From: Mycobacterium sp.
GTDB taxonomy: Bacteria; Actinomycetota; Actinomycetes; Mycobacteriales; Mycobacteriaceae
Assembly: GCA_023264735.1 (NCBI GenBank)
Contig: JAHFVD010000057.1
Location: 1-49,063, forward strand
Direction of reading: 5' to 3'
Length of the DNA: 49,063 nucleotides
The notes beneath the pieces were generated by a model. It saw nothing but the letters and a program-made list of their open reading frames with translations, had not been told where the DNA came from and made no database searches. Position 1 is the first letter of the stretch. Every line of letters starts with the position of its first letter. Shown here one piece after another: positions 8,777 through 19,344 of this stretch. Both the position numbers and the translations under genes were made by a program.

Positions 8777-9964
8777 ATGACGACATCGGTGATCGTTGCT
8801 GGAGCTCGTACTCCCATCGGCAAGCTGATGGGCTCCCTCAAGGATTTCTCGGGCACCGACCTGGGCGCGATCGCCATCAAGGCGGCCCTGGCGAAGGCGA
8901 ACGTCCCGGCGTCGCTGGTCGAGTACGTGATCATGGGCCAGGTGCTGACCGCCGGCGCCGGCCAGATGCCGGCCCGCCAGTCAGCGGTGGCCGCCGGGAT
9001 CGGCTGGGACGTGCCCGCCCTCAGCATCAACAAGATGTGCCTGTCCGGGATCGACTCGATCGCACTCGCTGACCAGCTCATCCGGGCCGGTGAGTTCGAC
9101 GTCGTCGTGGCCGGTGGCCAGGAATCGATGACCAAGGCGCCGCACCTGCTGGTCAACAGCCGTGAGGGCTACAAGTACGGCGACGTCACGATGCTCGACC
9201 ACATGGCCTACGACGGCCTGCACGATGTCTTCACCGACCAGCCGATGGGCGCGTTGACTGAGCAGCGCAACGACGCCGACAAGTTCACCCGCCTCGAGCA
9301 GGACGAATTCGCCGCCCTCTCGCATCAGAAGGCTGCCGCGGCGTGGAAGGACGGGGTGTTCACCGACGAGGTCGTGCCGGTGAAGATTCCGCAGCGCAAG
9401 GGCGACCCGATCGAGTTCACCGAGGACGAGGGAATCCGGGCCAACACCACGGCCGAAACGCTGTCCGGCCTGCGGCCCTCATTCCGTAAGGACGGCACCA
9501 TCACCGCCGGTTCGGCGTCCCCGATCTCCGATGGCGGTTGTGCTGTCGTGGTGATGAACAAGGCCAAGGCGCAGGAACTGGGCCTGACGTGGCTGTGCGA
9601 GATCGGTGCTCACGGTGTGGTCGCGGGCCCGGATTCCACGCTGCAGTCCCAGCCGGCCAACGCGATCAAGAAGGCCGTCGCGCGGGAGGGCATTGGGCTC
9701 GACGACCTCGATGTTATTGAGATCAACGAGGCGTTCTCCGCGGTCGCGCTGGCCTCGACCCGTGAGCTCGGCGTGGACGCCGACCGGGTCAACCGCAACG
9801 GTGGTGCCATCGCGGTCGGCCATCCGATCGGGATGTCGGGTGCGCGTATCACCCTGCACGCGGCGCTGGAGCTCTCGCGGCGCGGTTCGGGCTACGCGGT
9901 GGCCGCGCTCTGCGGCGCCGGCGGCCAGGGCGATGCGCTGATCCTGAGGGCTGGCCAGAGGTAG
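8777..9964 (+). CDS. fadA4: Acetyl-CoA acetyltransferase (thiolase)
   Basis: Condenses two acetyl-CoA or cleaves acetoacetyl-CoA. The 395-residue thiolase has nucleophile Cys88 ([10 protein letters not shown]), the GHPIGMSG motif with His349, and Cys379 in [11 protein letters not shown]. The NEAF motif ([10 protein letters not shown]) is present. Start choice: ATG at 8777 follows a GGAGG with good spacing; an ATG four codons upstream lies on that GGAGG itself. A small stem-loop (8737-8754, AGCCGC/GCGGCT) sits in the leader. Corresponds to Rv1323. Confidence 0.94.
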   Translation: MTTSVIVAGARTPIGKLMGSLKDFSGTDLGAIAIKAALAKANVPASLVEYVIMGQVLTAGAGQMPARQSAVAAGIGWDVPALSINKMCLSGIDSIALADQLIRAGEFDVVVAGGQESMTKAPHLLVNSREGYKYGDVTMLDHMAYDGLHDVFTDQPMGALTEQRNDADKFTRLEQDEFAALSHQKAAAAWKDGVFTDEVVPVKIPQRKGDPIEFTEDEGIRANTTAETLSGLRPSFRKDGTITAGSASPISDGGCAVVVMNKAKAQELGLTWLCEIGAHGVVAGPDSTLQSQPANAIKKAVAREGIGLDDLDVIEINEAFSAVALASTRELGVDADRVNRNGGAIAVGHPIGMSGARITLHAALELSRRGSGYAVAALCGAGGQGDALILRAGQR

Positions 9965-10024
9965 CGGCGGTCGCAGCAACGACGCAGCGTAGTAGCTGGC
10001 TCACTGCTGCGGCACAATGGCGGC

Positions 10025-10399
10025 ATGACGAGCACCTTTGATATCCGCAGCACGGCTGGGCGGTTCCGTTTGGTGGCGCTGGCCGAAGCGGTGAGCTGGG
10101 TTGGGCTGCTGGTCGGGATGTACTTCAAGTACCTGGGCAGCCCGCGCACCGAGATCGGAGTCAAGGTCTTCGGCATGGTGCACGGACTGGTGTTCATCGC
10201 CTTTGTGATCGCTGCTCTCCTGGCTGGGCTCGCCTACAAGTGGGGCATCGCGACGTGGTTGCTGGCGTTGCTGGGCAGCATCGTGCCGCTCGGAAGTGTG
10301 ATCTTCCTCATATGGGCTGATCGGACGGCCAAATTGGGTGGTGGGGCAGCTGCGGCGGTTTCTACTCAACCGCGGGATTCCGCCCCGTCGGCGACGTGA
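10025..10399 (+). CDS. DUF3817 integral membrane protein
   Basis: A 124-residue protein with three TM segments (about 15-38, 47-72, 77-96). The pattern RLVALAEAVSWVGLLVGMYFKYL and GMVHGLVFIAF is typical of DUF3817 proteins. Function unknown. A second DUF3817 protein is encoded at 35670-36029. This one sits between fadA4 and the thioredoxin-like gene and ends 13 bp before the latter's start, so the two are probably cotranscribed. It may be extra relative to M. tuberculosis, where I recall fadA4 lying next to Rv1324. Confidence 0.75.
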   Translation: MTSTFDIRSTAGRFRLVALAEAVSWVGLLVGMYFKYLGSPRTEIGVKVFGMVHGLVFIAFVIAALLAGLAYKWGIATWLLALLGSIVPLGSVIFLIWADRTAKLGGGAAAAVSTQPRDSAPSAT

Positions 10400-10412
10400 C
10401 AGACTTGGGTAC

Positions 10413-11312
10413 GTGACGCGTCCACGCCCCTCGATCGGCCCCGCCTTGGCCGCCGGTGCCGTCGATCTATCCGGTCTCAAACAGCGGGCCCAGCAGCCCG
10501 CATCGGGCGGTGCGACCGCCCCAAGTGGTGGCATAGAGGTCACCGAGGCGAATTTCGAAGCCGAGGTGCTGGTCCGCTCCGGTGAGGTGCCGGTTGTGGT
10601 GGTGCTCTGGTCGCCCCGCAGCGAGACGTCGGTGCAGCTGGCCGAGGTGCTGGGCGCGCTGGCCGCTGACGACAACGGCACGTGGACGTTGGCCACGGTG
10701 AACGTCGACGTGGTTCCGCGGGTGGCCCAGATGTTCGGCATCGAGGCGGTGCCGACGGTGGTGGCACTGGCAGGCGGGCAGCCGCTGGCCAGCTTCCAAG
10801 GCCCGCAACCCCCTGAGCAACTGCGTCGCTGGGTCGACTCGCTGCTGTCGGCCACCGCCGGAAAGCTCTCCGGCTCGGGCGATTCCGAGGACGAGGCGGC
10901 CGTCGACCCGGTCTTGGCGCAGGCGCGCGACCTTCTGGAGGCCGGCGATTTCGCGGGCGCGACGGCGGCGTATCAGGCCATCCTGGACGGCGATCCGGCG
11001 AATGCCGAGGCCAAGGGCGCGCTGCGGCAGATGACGTTCCTCGAGCGCGCCACGGCCCAGCGTCCCGACGCGGTCGCCGCCTCCGATGCGGCGCCCGACG
11101 ACATCGAGGCAGCCTTCGCCGCGGCCGATGTGCAGATCCTCAACCAGGACGTCATCCCCGCCTTCGATCGGCTGATTGCCTTGGTGCGCAAGACAACCGA
11201 TGACGAGCGCACCAAGGTGCGCACCCGGCTGATCGAGCTGTTCGAGTTGTTCGACCCGGCCGATCCTGATGTGATCACCGGCCGGCGCAACCTCGCCAAC
11301 GCGCTGTACTGA
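10413..11312 (+). CDS. Thioredoxin-fold/TPR protein lacking the redox motif (CnoX-like)
   Basis: A 299-residue protein. The thioredoxin fold (about 45-150) carries WSPRSETS where CGPC would be, so it has no redox cysteines. The cis-Pro segment VPTVVALAGG is retained. A C-terminal tetratricopeptide-like domain follows (ARDLLEAGDFAGATAAYQAIL to RRNLANALY). This is the Rv1324 family, related to E. coli CnoX/YbbN, which holds unfolded proteins for chaperones. Start choice: the conserved N-terminus TRPRPSIGPALAAGAVDLSG begins at GTG 10413; the longer ORF start overlaps the preceding gene and looks spurious. No disulfide role is expected. Confidence 0.85.
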   Translation: MTRPRPSIGPALAAGAVDLSGLKQRAQQPASGGATAPSGGIEVTEANFEAEVLVRSGEVPVVVVLWSPRSETSVQLAEVLGALAADDNGTWTLATVNVDVVPRVAQMFGIEAVPTVVALAGGQPLASFQGPQPPEQLRRWVDSLLSATAGKLSGSGDSEDEAAVDPVLAQARDLLEAGDFAGATAAYQAILDGDPANAEAKGALRQMTFLERATAQRPDAVAASDAAPDDIEAAFAAADVQILNQDVIPAFDRLIALVRKTTDDERTKVRTRLIELFELFDPADPDVITGRRNLANALY

Positions 11313-11329
11313 GTCCGCTGTCTGATCCC

Positions 11330-13531
11330 TCAGGCGGGCTCGAGCCAGATCGCTGAGGTGGGCGGTAGCACCAGCGTCGCCGACGCCGGACGGCCGTGCC
11401 ACGGCTCATCGCTGGCCTCGACGGCACCGAAGTTGCCCGCCCCAGCACCGTTGTAGATCGTCGCGTCGCTGTTGAGCACCTCGCGCCAGGTCCCGCTGTG
11501 CGGCAAGCCCAGTCGGTAGCGGGTGTGCTCGGAACCGGAGAAGTTGAACACACACGCCAGCACCGAACCGTCACTGCCGTAGCGCAGGAAGCTCAGCACG
11601 TTGTTGGCCGAGTCGTTCGCGTCGATCCAGGAATAGCCATCCGGTCTGGTGTCCTGGCTCCACAACGCCGGACGGCTGCGATACAGCCCGTTGATATCGG
11701 CGACGAAACGCATGATCCCGTTGGAGTAGCTGTTCTCGTCGAGCTGATACCAGTCGACGCCGCGTTCCTCGGACCATTCCGCTCGCTGACCGAACTCTTG
11801 GCCCATGAACAGCAGCTGCTTACCGGGATGCGCCCACTGATACGCCAGCAGACTGCGCAGCCCGGCCGCCTTGACGTGATCGTTGCCCGGCATCCGGCCC
11901 CACAGCGTGCCCTTGCCGTGTACCACCTCGTCGTGGCTGATCGGCAAGACGAAGTTCTCGCTGAACGCGTAGAGCAACGAGAACGTCAGCTCGCCGTGGT
12001 GATAGGTGCGATAGATCGGATCGCGGCTGATGTAGTCCAAGGTGTCGTGCATCCACCCCATGTTCCACTTCATCGAAAAGCCAAGCCCGCCAAGGTTGGT
12101 CGGGCGGGTCACGCCGGGCCATGAGGTGGATTCCTCGGCGATCGTGACGATACCGGGCGCCATCTTGTGGACGGTCGCGTTCATCTCCTGAAGGAACTGC
12201 ACCGCCTCGAGGTTCTCCCGGCCGCCATAGATGTTCGGCGTCCAGCCACCGTCCGGGCGGGAGTAGTCCAGGTAGAGCATGGATGCGACGGCATCCACCC
12301 GCAGGCCGTCGACGTGGAATTCCTGCAACCAGTACAGGGCGTTGGCCACCAGGAAATTGCGCACCTCGGCCCGGCCGAAGTCGAAAACATAGGTGCCCCA
12401 GTCGAGTTGCTCACCGCGGCGCGGGTCGGAGTGCTCGTAGAGCGGTGTGCCGTCGAAGCGGCCCAGCGCCCAGGCGTCCTTGGGGAAGTGCGCAGGCACC
12501 CAGTCGACGATCACGCCGATACCGGCCCGGTGCAAGGTGTCCACCAGTAACCGGAATTCGTCGGGCGTTCCGAACCGTGACGTCGGGGCGTAGTACGACG
12601 TCACCTGATAACCCCATGAGCCGCCGAAGGGATGTTCGGCCACCGGCAGCAGTTCGACGTGGGTGAAGCCCTGGGCGAGAACGTATCCGGTGAGTTGCTC
12701 GGCCAAATCGCGATAGCTCAGGCCGGGCCGCCACGAACCGAGGTGAACCTCGTAGGTGCTCATCGGTTCGAACACCGGGTTCACCGCCGCGCGCTGCGCC
12801 ATCCAGCCGTCGTCGTCCCAGGTGTAATCCGAGGTGAACACCCGCGACGCGGTGTGCGGGGGGACCTCCGTCGCGAACGCGAACGGATCGGCCCGGTCGA
12901 TGACCGAACCGTCGACCCCGTGCACCCGGAATTTGTACAGCCCGTCGGTGGGGAAGTCGGGCCAGAACAGCTCCCACACGCCGCTGGATCCGAGCACACG
13001 CATCGGGGCGTCGTTGCCGTCCCAATGGTTGAACTCGCCGATCAGGTTGATGCCCTTGGCATTCGGGGCCCATACCGCGAACGAGACGCCCTCTACGACA
13101 CCGTCGGCGGTGGTGAACGATCTCGGGTGTGCGCCCAGAATCTCCCAGAGCCGCTCATGGCGTCCCTCGCCGTACAGGTAGAGATCCATCTCGCCCAGGG
13201 TGGGCAGGAACCGGTAGCCGTCGGCGACGGTGATGGTGTGTCCGCCCGGATAGGTGACTTCGAGCCGGTAGTCGACCAGGTTGGTGAACGGCAGCGCTAC
13301 GGCGAAGAGGCCGGAGTCGATGTGGGCCAACGGGTGGCGCTCGTCGCCCACCAGGGCCACGACCTCCTCGGCATGCGGCTTGAGCGCGCGGATGACGGTG
13401 TGGTCGCCGTACTCGTGGGCACCCAGAATGCTGTGCGGGCTGTGATGCACGCCGCCGACCAGTCTGGCCAGCTCGGCAGGATCGGGTGCCAGATGCGGGC
13501 TGGCGAGTTTGTCGGTTCTCGTCATTGCCAA
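11330..13531 (-). CDS. glgB: 1,4-alpha-glucan branching enzyme
   Basis: Introduces alpha-1,6 branches into glucan; in mycobacteria it works with GlgE. The 733-residue GH13 protein has an N-terminal beta-sandwich pair (about 1-225, CBM48 at 145-225 with [10 protein letters not shown]), the catalytic barrel and a C-terminal beta domain. Catalytic residues are Asp413 ([13 protein letters not shown]), Glu466 (TIAEEST) and Asp534 ([10 protein letters not shown]). Length is close to the roughly 731 residues of Rv1326c. It lies 19 bp downstream of glgE in the same operon. The gap to the convergent thioredoxin-like gene is only 17 bp. Confidence 0.97.
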   Translation of the reverse strand: MAMTRTDKLASPHLAPDPAELARLVGGVHHSPHSILGAHEYGDHTVIRALKPHAEEVVALVGDERHPLAHIDSGLFAVALPFTNLVDYRLEVTYPGGHTITVADGYRFLPTLGEMDLYLYGEGRHERLWEILGAHPRSFTTADGVVEGVSFAVWAPNAKGINLIGEFNHWDGNDAPMRVLGSSGVWELFWPDFPTDGLYKFRVHGVDGSVIDRADPFAFATEVPPHTASRVFTSDYTWDDDGWMAQRAAVNPVFEPMSTYEVHLGSWRPGLSYRDLAEQLTGYVLAQGFTHVELLPVAEHPFGGSWGYQVTSYYAPTSRFGTPDEFRLLVDTLHRAGIGVIVDWVPAHFPKDAWALGRFDGTPLYEHSDPRRGEQLDWGTYVFDFGRAEVRNFLVANALYWLQEFHVDGLRVDAVASMLYLDYSRPDGGWTPNIYGGRENLEAVQFLQEMNATVHKMAPGIVTIAEESTSWPGVTRPTNLGGLGFSMKWNMGWMHDTLDYISRDPIYRTYHHGELTFSLLYAFSENFVLPISHDEVVHGKGTLWGRMPGNDHVKAAGLRSLLAYQWAHPGKQLLFMGQEFGQRAEWSEERGVDWYQLDENSYSNGIMRFVADINGLYRSRPALWSQDTRPDGYSWIDANDSANNVLSFLRYGSDGSVLACVFNFSGSEHTRYRLGLPHSGTWREVLNSDATIYNGAGAGNFGAVEASDEPWHGRPASATLVLPPTSAIWLEPA

Positions 13532-13550
13532 GCCTCCTTTGCAGTTTCCG

Positions 13551-15638
13551 TCACTCCCGCCGCAGCAGACTTGCTCTCTGCTCCTGCGGGATCAACGGCA
13601 TGTTCAAGATGTGCGCGACGGCCCGCGAGGGCTCCAGTCGCACATAGTTCGACTGTCCCCACTGGTATTCCTCTCCGGTGATCTCGTCCCGGACCCAGAA
13701 CCGGTCATAGGGGTGCATACCCAGTGCGGCCATATCCAGCCACACAGTGCCCTCCTCGGCGCCGAATGGGTTCAGCGTCACCACCACCAGCACGGTGTCG
13801 CCGGAGACCGGATCGAACTTGCTGTAGGCCAGCAGTGCGTCGTTGTCGATGTGGTGGATCGTGATGGTGCGCATCTGGCACAGCGCCGGGTGGACGCGGC
13901 GAATCTCGTTGAGGCGCTTGAGGAACGGCTCAAGTGAGAGGCCCTGCTGCAACGCCCCTTCGAAGTCGCGCGGTCGCAGTTCGTACTTCTCGGAGTCCAG
14001 GTATTCCTCGCTGCCCTCCCGCACCGGCAGGTGCTCGAACAGCTCGAAGCCCGAGTACACCCCCCAGGACGTGCCCATGGTCGAGGCCAGCACGGCCCGG
14101 ATCGCGAACATGCCCGGTCCACCGTGTTGCAGGCTTTCGTGCAGGATGTCGGGGGTGTTGACGAAGAGGTTGGGCCGCGTGTAGTCGGCATGTTCGGCGA
14201 TCTGACGGCCGAACTCTTCGATCTCCCACTTGGCGGTGCGCCAGGTGAAGTACGAATACGACTGGGTGAAGCCGAGTTTCGCCAGACCGTTCAACCGGGT
14301 CGGCCGGGTGAACGCCTCGGCCAGGAACAGCACGTCGGGGTCGACCGATTTGACCTGACTGATCAGCCACGCCCAGAAGTTCGGCGGCTTGGTGTGCGGG
14401 TTGTCGACCCGAAAGACCTTGATGCCGTGGTCTATCCAGTGCCGGACCACCCGCAGGACTTCGTCGTACAGGCCGCCGGGATCGTTGTCGAAGTTCAGCG
14501 GATAGATGTCCTGGTACTTCTTCGGTGGGTTCTCCGCGTAGGCGATCGTGCCGTCGGGCAGCTCGGTGAACCACTGCCGATGATCTTTGGCCCACGGGTG
14601 ATCCGGTGCGCACTGCAGCGCGAGATCCAGTGCCACCTCGAGACCGTTGTCGCGTGCGGCGGCCACAAACCGGTCGAAGTCGTCGATGGTCCCCAGCTCG
14701 GGATGGACGGCGTCGTGGCCGCCTCCGTCGCTGCCGATCGCCCACGGCGACCCCACATCACCGGGTTCGGCCGTCACGCTGTTGTTGCGGCCCTTGCGGT
14801 GCACCTTGCCGATCGGGTGGATCGGCGGCAGGTAGACGACGTTGAATCCCATTCCCGCGACCCGGGGCAGCGTTGCCGCCGCGGTGGCGAACGTGCCGTG
14901 CACCGGCCTGCCGTGCTCGTCGCGGCCACCGGTGGAGCGGGGAAACAGCTCGTACCAGGCGCTGCAGCGGGCCAGCGGGCGGTCCACCCAGATCCCGTAG
15001 GTGGCGCCCCGGGTGACCAGCTCGCGCAGCGGGTATTGCGCCAGCAGATCGGTCACCTCATGGGAGAGCGCCAGCGCCGCGCGGGTCAGCGGGTCGCCGG
15101 GCTCCCGCAGTGCCGCCGCGGCGTCGAGCAGCGGTGTGCGGCGATCGCGCGGCACCCCGGTGGCCGCCCGCGCCAGCAGGCGCGCGCCGACCAGCAGATC
15201 GTTGTCGAGTTCCGATTCGCCTTGACCGGCGTTGAGTTTTGCGGTGACGGCGTGCCGCCAGGTGGTGATCGGGTCACCCCACCCGTCGATCCGAAACGTC
15301 CAGAGCCCCACCCGGTCGGGCACGAATTGGCCGTGAAACAGATCCGGTGTGCGTCCGGTCGCCATCGCGTAGAGCGCTGGCTTGATCCGGCTGGCGGCCG
15401 GCGCGGCCTCGGCCAGATCGGCACCCTCTAGGGCCTTGACCCGGCGTGCAGGGCTCTGCCCGAGCTGCGGATAGGCCGTTCCGAGGTAGCGCACCACCAA
15501 CGTCGCTGCGACCGCGTCGTGGCCTTCCCGCCACACCGATCCCGATACCGGCACCACTTCGCCGACGACCGCTTTGGCCGGGTAAGTACCGCAGGACACG
15601 ACGGGCGCGACGTCATCGATCTCGATACGACCGGGCAC
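13551..15638 (-). CDS. glgE: Alpha-1,4-glucan:maltose-1-phosphate maltosyltransferase
   Basis: Extends alpha-1,4-glucan using maltose-1-phosphate. The 695-residue GH13_3 protein has nucleophile Asp412 ([15 protein letters not shown]) and acid/base Glu441 ([11 protein letters not shown]), with an N-terminal beta domain and the [13 protein letters not shown] segment. Start choice: GTG at 15638 has GGAG 8 nt upstream. In-frame codons upstream read EWSGWVPGR, which resembles the remembered M. tuberculosis N-terminus, yet no ATG, GTG or TTG occurs there before an in-frame stop, so the protein is a little shorter at the N-terminus. First gene of the glgE-glgB operon. Confidence 0.96.
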   Translation of the reverse strand: MPGRIEIDDVAPVVSCGTYPAKAVVGEVVPVSGSVWREGHDAVAATLVVRYLGTAYPQLGQSPARRVKALEGADLAEAAPAASRIKPALYAMATGRTPDLFHGQFVPDRVGLWTFRIDGWGDPITTWRHAVTAKLNAGQGESELDNDLLVGARLLARAATGVPRDRRTPLLDAAAALREPGDPLTRAALALSHEVTDLLAQYPLRELVTRGATYGIWVDRPLARCSAWYELFPRSTGGRDEHGRPVHGTFATAAATLPRVAGMGFNVVYLPPIHPIGKVHRKGRNNSVTAEPGDVGSPWAIGSDGGGHDAVHPELGTIDDFDRFVAAARDNGLEVALDLALQCAPDHPWAKDHRQWFTELPDGTIAYAENPPKKYQDIYPLNFDNDPGGLYDEVLRVVRHWIDHGIKVFRVDNPHTKPPNFWAWLISQVKSVDPDVLFLAEAFTRPTRLNGLAKLGFTQSYSYFTWRTAKWEIEEFGRQIAEHADYTRPNLFVNTPDILHESLQHGGPGMFAIRAVLASTMGTSWGVYSGFELFEHLPVREGSEEYLDSEKYELRPRDFEGALQQGLSLEPFLKRLNEIRRVHPALCQMRTITIHHIDNDALLAYSKFDPVSGDTVLVVVTLNPFGAEEGTVWLDMAALGMHPYDRFWVRDEITGEEYQWGQSNYVRLEPSRAVAHILNMPLIPQEQRASLLRRE

Positions 15639-15833
15639 CCAACCACTCCATTCCTGAACTTGTGCGGCGTGGTCTGCCCCGCGCCGGCTCCGTCGGTCTT
15701 CTCGTTGTCGGTCTTCGTTGCTCGGGGTAACCGCATCGCGCTCTATTCACACCGTAGTAGTCCGAATGAATGCGGGGGGAAGAAGCTCGCGGTCGGCCCT
15801 CGGCACCGGCCGATCTCAGTAAGGTTGGAACAC
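15639..15833. promoter_or_regulatory. Divergent glgE/glgP control region
   Basis: The 195-bp gap between the starts of glgE (minus) and glgP (plus) must hold both promoters. For glgP a TAAGGT element at 15820-15825 matches the mycobacterial -10 pattern TANNNT. It ends 8 nt before the GTG at 15834, so the transcript could be leaderless. No clear -35 is visible. Confidence 0.45.
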
Positions 15834-18434
15834 GTGAAGGCACTCCGCAGGTTCACGGTCCGCGCCCATTTGCCCGATCGGCTCGCAGCACTCGGGCGGC
15901 TGTCCACCAATTTGCGGTGGTCGTGGGACAAACCGACACAGGACCTGTTCGCCTCGATCGACCCGCAGCTGTGGTTGCAGACCGGTCAGGATCCGGTGGC
16001 ACTGCTCGGTGCGGTCACCCCGGCGCGGCTCGACGAGCTGGCCACCGACGAGCCGTTCCTGAGCGCCCTCGACCAGCTTGCGGCCGATCTGGACGACTAT
16101 CTGAACCGGCCTATGTGGTTTCAAGAGGAGCGGCGGTATCAGGAGCAAGGTTCCGCCGTCATGCCGACGGGTATCGCGTACTTCTCGATGGAGTTCGGCG
16201 TCGCCGAGGTGCTGCCCAACTATTCGGGCGGTCTGGGCATCCTGGCCGGCGACCACCTCAAGTCCGCCTCGGACCTGGGTCTGCCGCTGATCGCCGTCGG
16301 CCTGTACTACCGGTCCGGATACTTCCGCCAGTCGCTGACCGCCGACGGCTGGCAGCACGAGAACTATCCCTCGCTCGACCCGCAGGGGCTCCCGCTGCGG
16401 CTGTTGACCGACGCCGCCGGTGCGCCGGTGCTGGTGGAACTCGCGATGCCCGACGCCAAGGTGCTGCGGGCCCGGGTGTGGGTGGCGCAGGTGGGCCGGA
16501 TTCCGCTGCTGCTGTTGGACTCTGACATCCCCGAAAACGAGCATGATCTGCGCAACGTCACCGACCGGCTGTACGGCGGCGACCAGGAACACCGCATCAA
16601 GCAGGAGCTGCTGGCCGGGATCGGCGGAGTGCGGGCGATTCGCGCGTTCACCGCGATCGAAGGCCGGCCCGCTCCCGACGTGTTCCACATGAACGAAGGC
16701 CACGCCGGATTCCTCGGCGTGGAACGTATTCGCGAGTACATGTCCGAGCAGCAGCTGGATTTCGACACCGCGCTGACCCTGGTGCGCGCCGCGACGGTGT
16801 TCACCACGCACACCCCGGTTCCGGCCGGCATCGACCGGTTCCCGGTCGACATGGTGCAGCGCTATTTCGGTGACGACGGCAAAACCGGGCTGCTGCCCGG
16901 TGTTCCGGTCGGGCGCGTGCTGGCGTTCGGGGCCGAGGACGACCCGTCGAAGTTCAACATGGCACACATGGGCCTGCGGCTTGCCCAGCGCGCCAACGGG
17001 GTGTCACTGCTGCACGGGCGGGTCAGCCGGACCATGTTCGACGAATTGTGGCCCGGCTTCGACCCTTCCGAGGTGCCGATCGGGTCGATCACCAACGGCG
17101 TACACGGCCCCACCTGGGCCGCCCCGCAGTGGTTGCAGCTCGGCCGCGAGCTGGCCGGGTCCACCGAGGCGCTGCGCGAGCCCAGTGTCTGGCAGCGGCT
17201 ACAACAGGTCGACACCGGCCACATCTGGTGGATCCGCTCGCAGCTGCGCGCATTGCTGGTCGAGGACGTCCGGCTGCGGCTGCGCAGGTCCTGGCTGGAG
17301 CGGGGTGCGTCGGAGGCCGAACTAGGCTGGATCGCAACGGCTTTCGATCCGGATGCGTTGACCATCGGTTTCGCCCGGCGGGTGCCCACCTACAAGCGCC
17401 TCACGCTGATGTTGCGTGATCCGGCACGCCTCGAGGCACTGCTGCTCGACGAGGACAAGCCGCTCCAGCTGATCGTGGCAGGCAAGTCCCATCCCGCCGA
17501 CGACGCGGGCAAGGCGCTGATCCAGCAGATCGTCAAATTCGCCGATCGCCCAGAAGTGCGTCACCGCATCGCTTTTCTGCCCGACTACGACATGTCCATG
17601 GCGCGCTCGTTGTACTGGGGTTGCGATGTGTGGCTGAACAATCCGTTGCGACCGCTGGAGGCCTGCGGCACGTCCGGCATGAAGAGCGCGCTCAACGGCG
17701 GGCTCAACCTGTCCATCCGGGACGGCTGGTGGGACGAGTGGTACGACGGCGAAAACGGTTGGGAGATACCGACAGCCGACGGTTTGGCCGATGAGAGCCG
17801 CCGCGACGACCTGGAGGCCGCCGCCCTTTACGACCTGCTCGAGAATTCGGTGACGCCACGGTTCTACGACCGCGACGACAAGGGCGTGCCGAACCGGTGG
17901 GTCGAGATGGTCAGGCACACGCTGCAATCACTGGGCCCCAAGGTGCTGGCGTCGCGGATGGTGCGCGATTACACCGAGAAGTACTACGCGCCGGCCGCCC
18001 AGTCGTTCACCAGGACCAGCGCGCCCGTCGACGGACTGCCCTTCGGTGCGGCCCGCGAGCTGGCGGCCTACCGGCTCCGGGCCAGGGAAGCGTGGCCCAA
18101 GATCCAGATCACCGATGTGGACAGCACGGGCCTGCCGGACACCCCGGTGCTGGGGTCGGAGCTGACGCTGACGGCAGCCGTGCAGCTGGCCGGACTCGAG
18201 CCCGACGAGGTGGTGGTGCAGGCCGTGCTGGGTCGCGTTGACGCCGCGGATGCCCTGCAGGACCCCACCACCGTCGCGATGGCTCACACCGGTTCCGGTG
18301 ACGGCGGCACCGACATCTTCACCACGACGACCCCGCTACCGCTGGCCGGTTCGCTCGGCTACACGGTGCGGGTGCTGCCGCATAACCCCCTGCTGGCCGG
18401 TGACAACGAACTCGGTCTCGTCACCCTGGCGTAA
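15834..18434 (+). CDS. glgP: Alpha-glucan (glycogen) phosphorylase
   Basis: Releases glucose-1-phosphate from alpha-glucan. The 866-residue protein is of the short bacterial/archaeal GT35 type and is nearly identical in length to Rv1328. Key parts: the DUF3417 N-terminal domain starting VKALRRFTVRAHLPDRL, the glycine-rich NYSGGLGILAGDHLKSASD, VFTTHTPVPAGIDRF, and the PLP-binding Lys617 in GTSGMKSALNGGLNL. Start choice: GTG at 15834 begins the conserved domain; the much longer upstream-open ORF overlaps glgE and is rejected. It is divergent from glgE-glgB, so glucan synthesis and breakdown genes share one locus. Confidence 0.96.
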   Translation: MKALRRFTVRAHLPDRLAALGRLSTNLRWSWDKPTQDLFASIDPQLWLQTGQDPVALLGAVTPARLDELATDEPFLSALDQLAADLDDYLNRPMWFQEERRYQEQGSAVMPTGIAYFSMEFGVAEVLPNYSGGLGILAGDHLKSASDLGLPLIAVGLYYRSGYFRQSLTADGWQHENYPSLDPQGLPLRLLTDAAGAPVLVELAMPDAKVLRARVWVAQVGRIPLLLLDSDIPENEHDLRNVTDRLYGGDQEHRIKQELLAGIGGVRAIRAFTAIEGRPAPDVFHMNEGHAGFLGVERIREYMSEQQLDFDTALTLVRAATVFTTHTPVPAGIDRFPVDMVQRYFGDDGKTGLLPGVPVGRVLAFGAEDDPSKFNMAHMGLRLAQRANGVSLLHGRVSRTMFDELWPGFDPSEVPIGSITNGVHGPTWAAPQWLQLGRELAGSTEALREPSVWQRLQQVDTGHIWWIRSQLRALLVEDVRLRLRRSWLERGASEAELGWIATAFDPDALTIGFARRVPTYKRLTLMLRDPARLEALLLDEDKPLQLIVAGKSHPADDAGKALIQQIVKFADRPEVRHRIAFLPDYDMSMARSLYWGCDVWLNNPLRPLEACGTSGMKSALNGGLNLSIRDGWWDEWYDGENGWEIPTADGLADESRRDDLEAAALYDLLENSVTPRFYDRDDKGVPNRWVEMVRHTLQSLGPKVLASRMVRDYTEKYYAPAAQSFTRTSAPVDGLPFGAARELAAYRLRAREAWPKIQITDVDSTGLPDTPVLGSELTLTAAVQLAGLEPDEVVVQAVLGRVDAADALQDPTTVAMAHTGSGDGGTDIFTTTTPLPLAGSLGYTVRVLPHNPLLAGDNELGLVTLA

Positions 18435-18554
18435 CGCTGGGAGTTCCAGATCCGGTTAGCAGGGCATGGGAGCCACCTGTAGGTTCCCAACAGGAACGTC
18501 GAAGGGGTCCCGCATCGGGGCGGACCATCGCCGTCCGGGAAGGCGTTCGGGGCA

Positions 18555-19271
18555 GTGGTTGTTCGTCATGCGGTGCTGATGGCGCTGGTAGGCACCTTGT
18601 TGGCGACGCCGGTACCGGCGTTGGCCGATCCTGATCCTGGTGGCCCCGACCTGGCCCAGCCCGTCACCGACCCCGCGGCCCCGCCGGTCGACGACGGCAA
18701 GGTCGCCTCCACGCCGCCGCTCAGCACCAAGTCGCCGGACGGCTGGACCCTGACGATCTCGGCCAAGGACGAGGTGCAGATGCCGATCGCGCCGCTGACC
18801 ACCGCGATCTCGTCCCGCGAATACACCGTCAGCGGCGTCTTCAACGGCGCGCTCGATGGGCCGAGTGACTTGCCCAAGGGTGTGTTCGAGGTCGGCTACC
18901 AGATCGGCTGCGGTATCGACATGAGCACCTCCAACGGCGTCGCCCTGACCGGCACCGCCGGCATCAGCCCGTCCATCGGCTACTTCGGGCTGGACTTTCC
19001 CGGTGTCATGCCCGACGGCCTCGCGCCCGGCATCGGCGGGAACCTCGCCGGCGGTATCACCGTGGGCCTCAAGCCCGGCATCATCAACATCGTTCCGGTG
19101 ACCAAGAAGGAGTACCGAGGCGACGCACCCTGGGTGTCCATCAGCAACTTCCACGTCAAGATCGACGGCTGTGTGGGGGAGTCGTTCATCCGCTCCTACG
19201 CGACGTTGTCGAAGTCCACTGACGAGGGTGACGCGATCCTGTCCTGGTACGGCGTGACTAAAAAAATCTGA
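18555..19271 (+). CDS. MspA-family outer-membrane porin
   Basis: A 238-residue precursor. The N-terminal signal peptide has hydrophobic core AVLMALVGTLLATPV and ends at PALA before DPDPGG. The mature part shows MspA-family hallmarks: SPDGWTLTISAKDE, VGYQIGCGIDMS, KPGIINIVPVTKKEY, KIDGCVGESFIRSYATL and terminal WYGVTK. MspA proteins form octameric channels for hydrophilic solutes in the mycolate outer membrane. It is more divergent than the two porins near 47 kb and has its own site downstream of glgP, about 120 bp away. Start: GTG at 18555, with no obvious strong Shine-Dalgarno. Confidence 0.88.
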   Translation: MVVRHAVLMALVGTLLATPVPALADPDPGGPDLAQPVTDPAAPPVDDGKVASTPPLSTKSPDGWTLTISAKDEVQMPIAPLTTAISSREYTVSGVFNGALDGPSDLPKGVFEVGYQIGCGIDMSTSNGVALTGTAGISPSIGYFGLDFPGVMPDGLAPGIGGNLAGGITVGLKPGIINIVPVTKKEYRGDAPWVSISNFHVKIDGCVGESFIRSYATLSKSTDEGDAILSWYGVTKKI

Positions 19272-19288
19272 GCAGATCTATCGACATA

Positions 19289-19330
19289 GAACTCAGAGCG
19301 ATGAATTGGCCAAAACGTCGCTCTTAGTTC
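19289..19330. terminator. Bidirectional terminator between porin and peptidase genes
   Basis: GAACTCAGAGCGA (19289-19301) and TCGCTCTTAGTTC (19318-19330) pair over 13 bp with one mismatch and enclose a 16-nt loop. It lies between convergent stop codons, 18 bp after the porin stop and 15 bp from the peptidase stop, as expected for a shared terminator. Confidence 0.65.
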
Positions 19331-19344
19331 TGACTCAATGGGAT

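Noticed and set aside
15639..15740. Longer GlgE N-terminus suggested by in-frame EWSGWVPGR
   Set aside because: No ATG, GTG or TTG in frame before an upstream stop; GTG 15638 has a Shine-Dalgarno.
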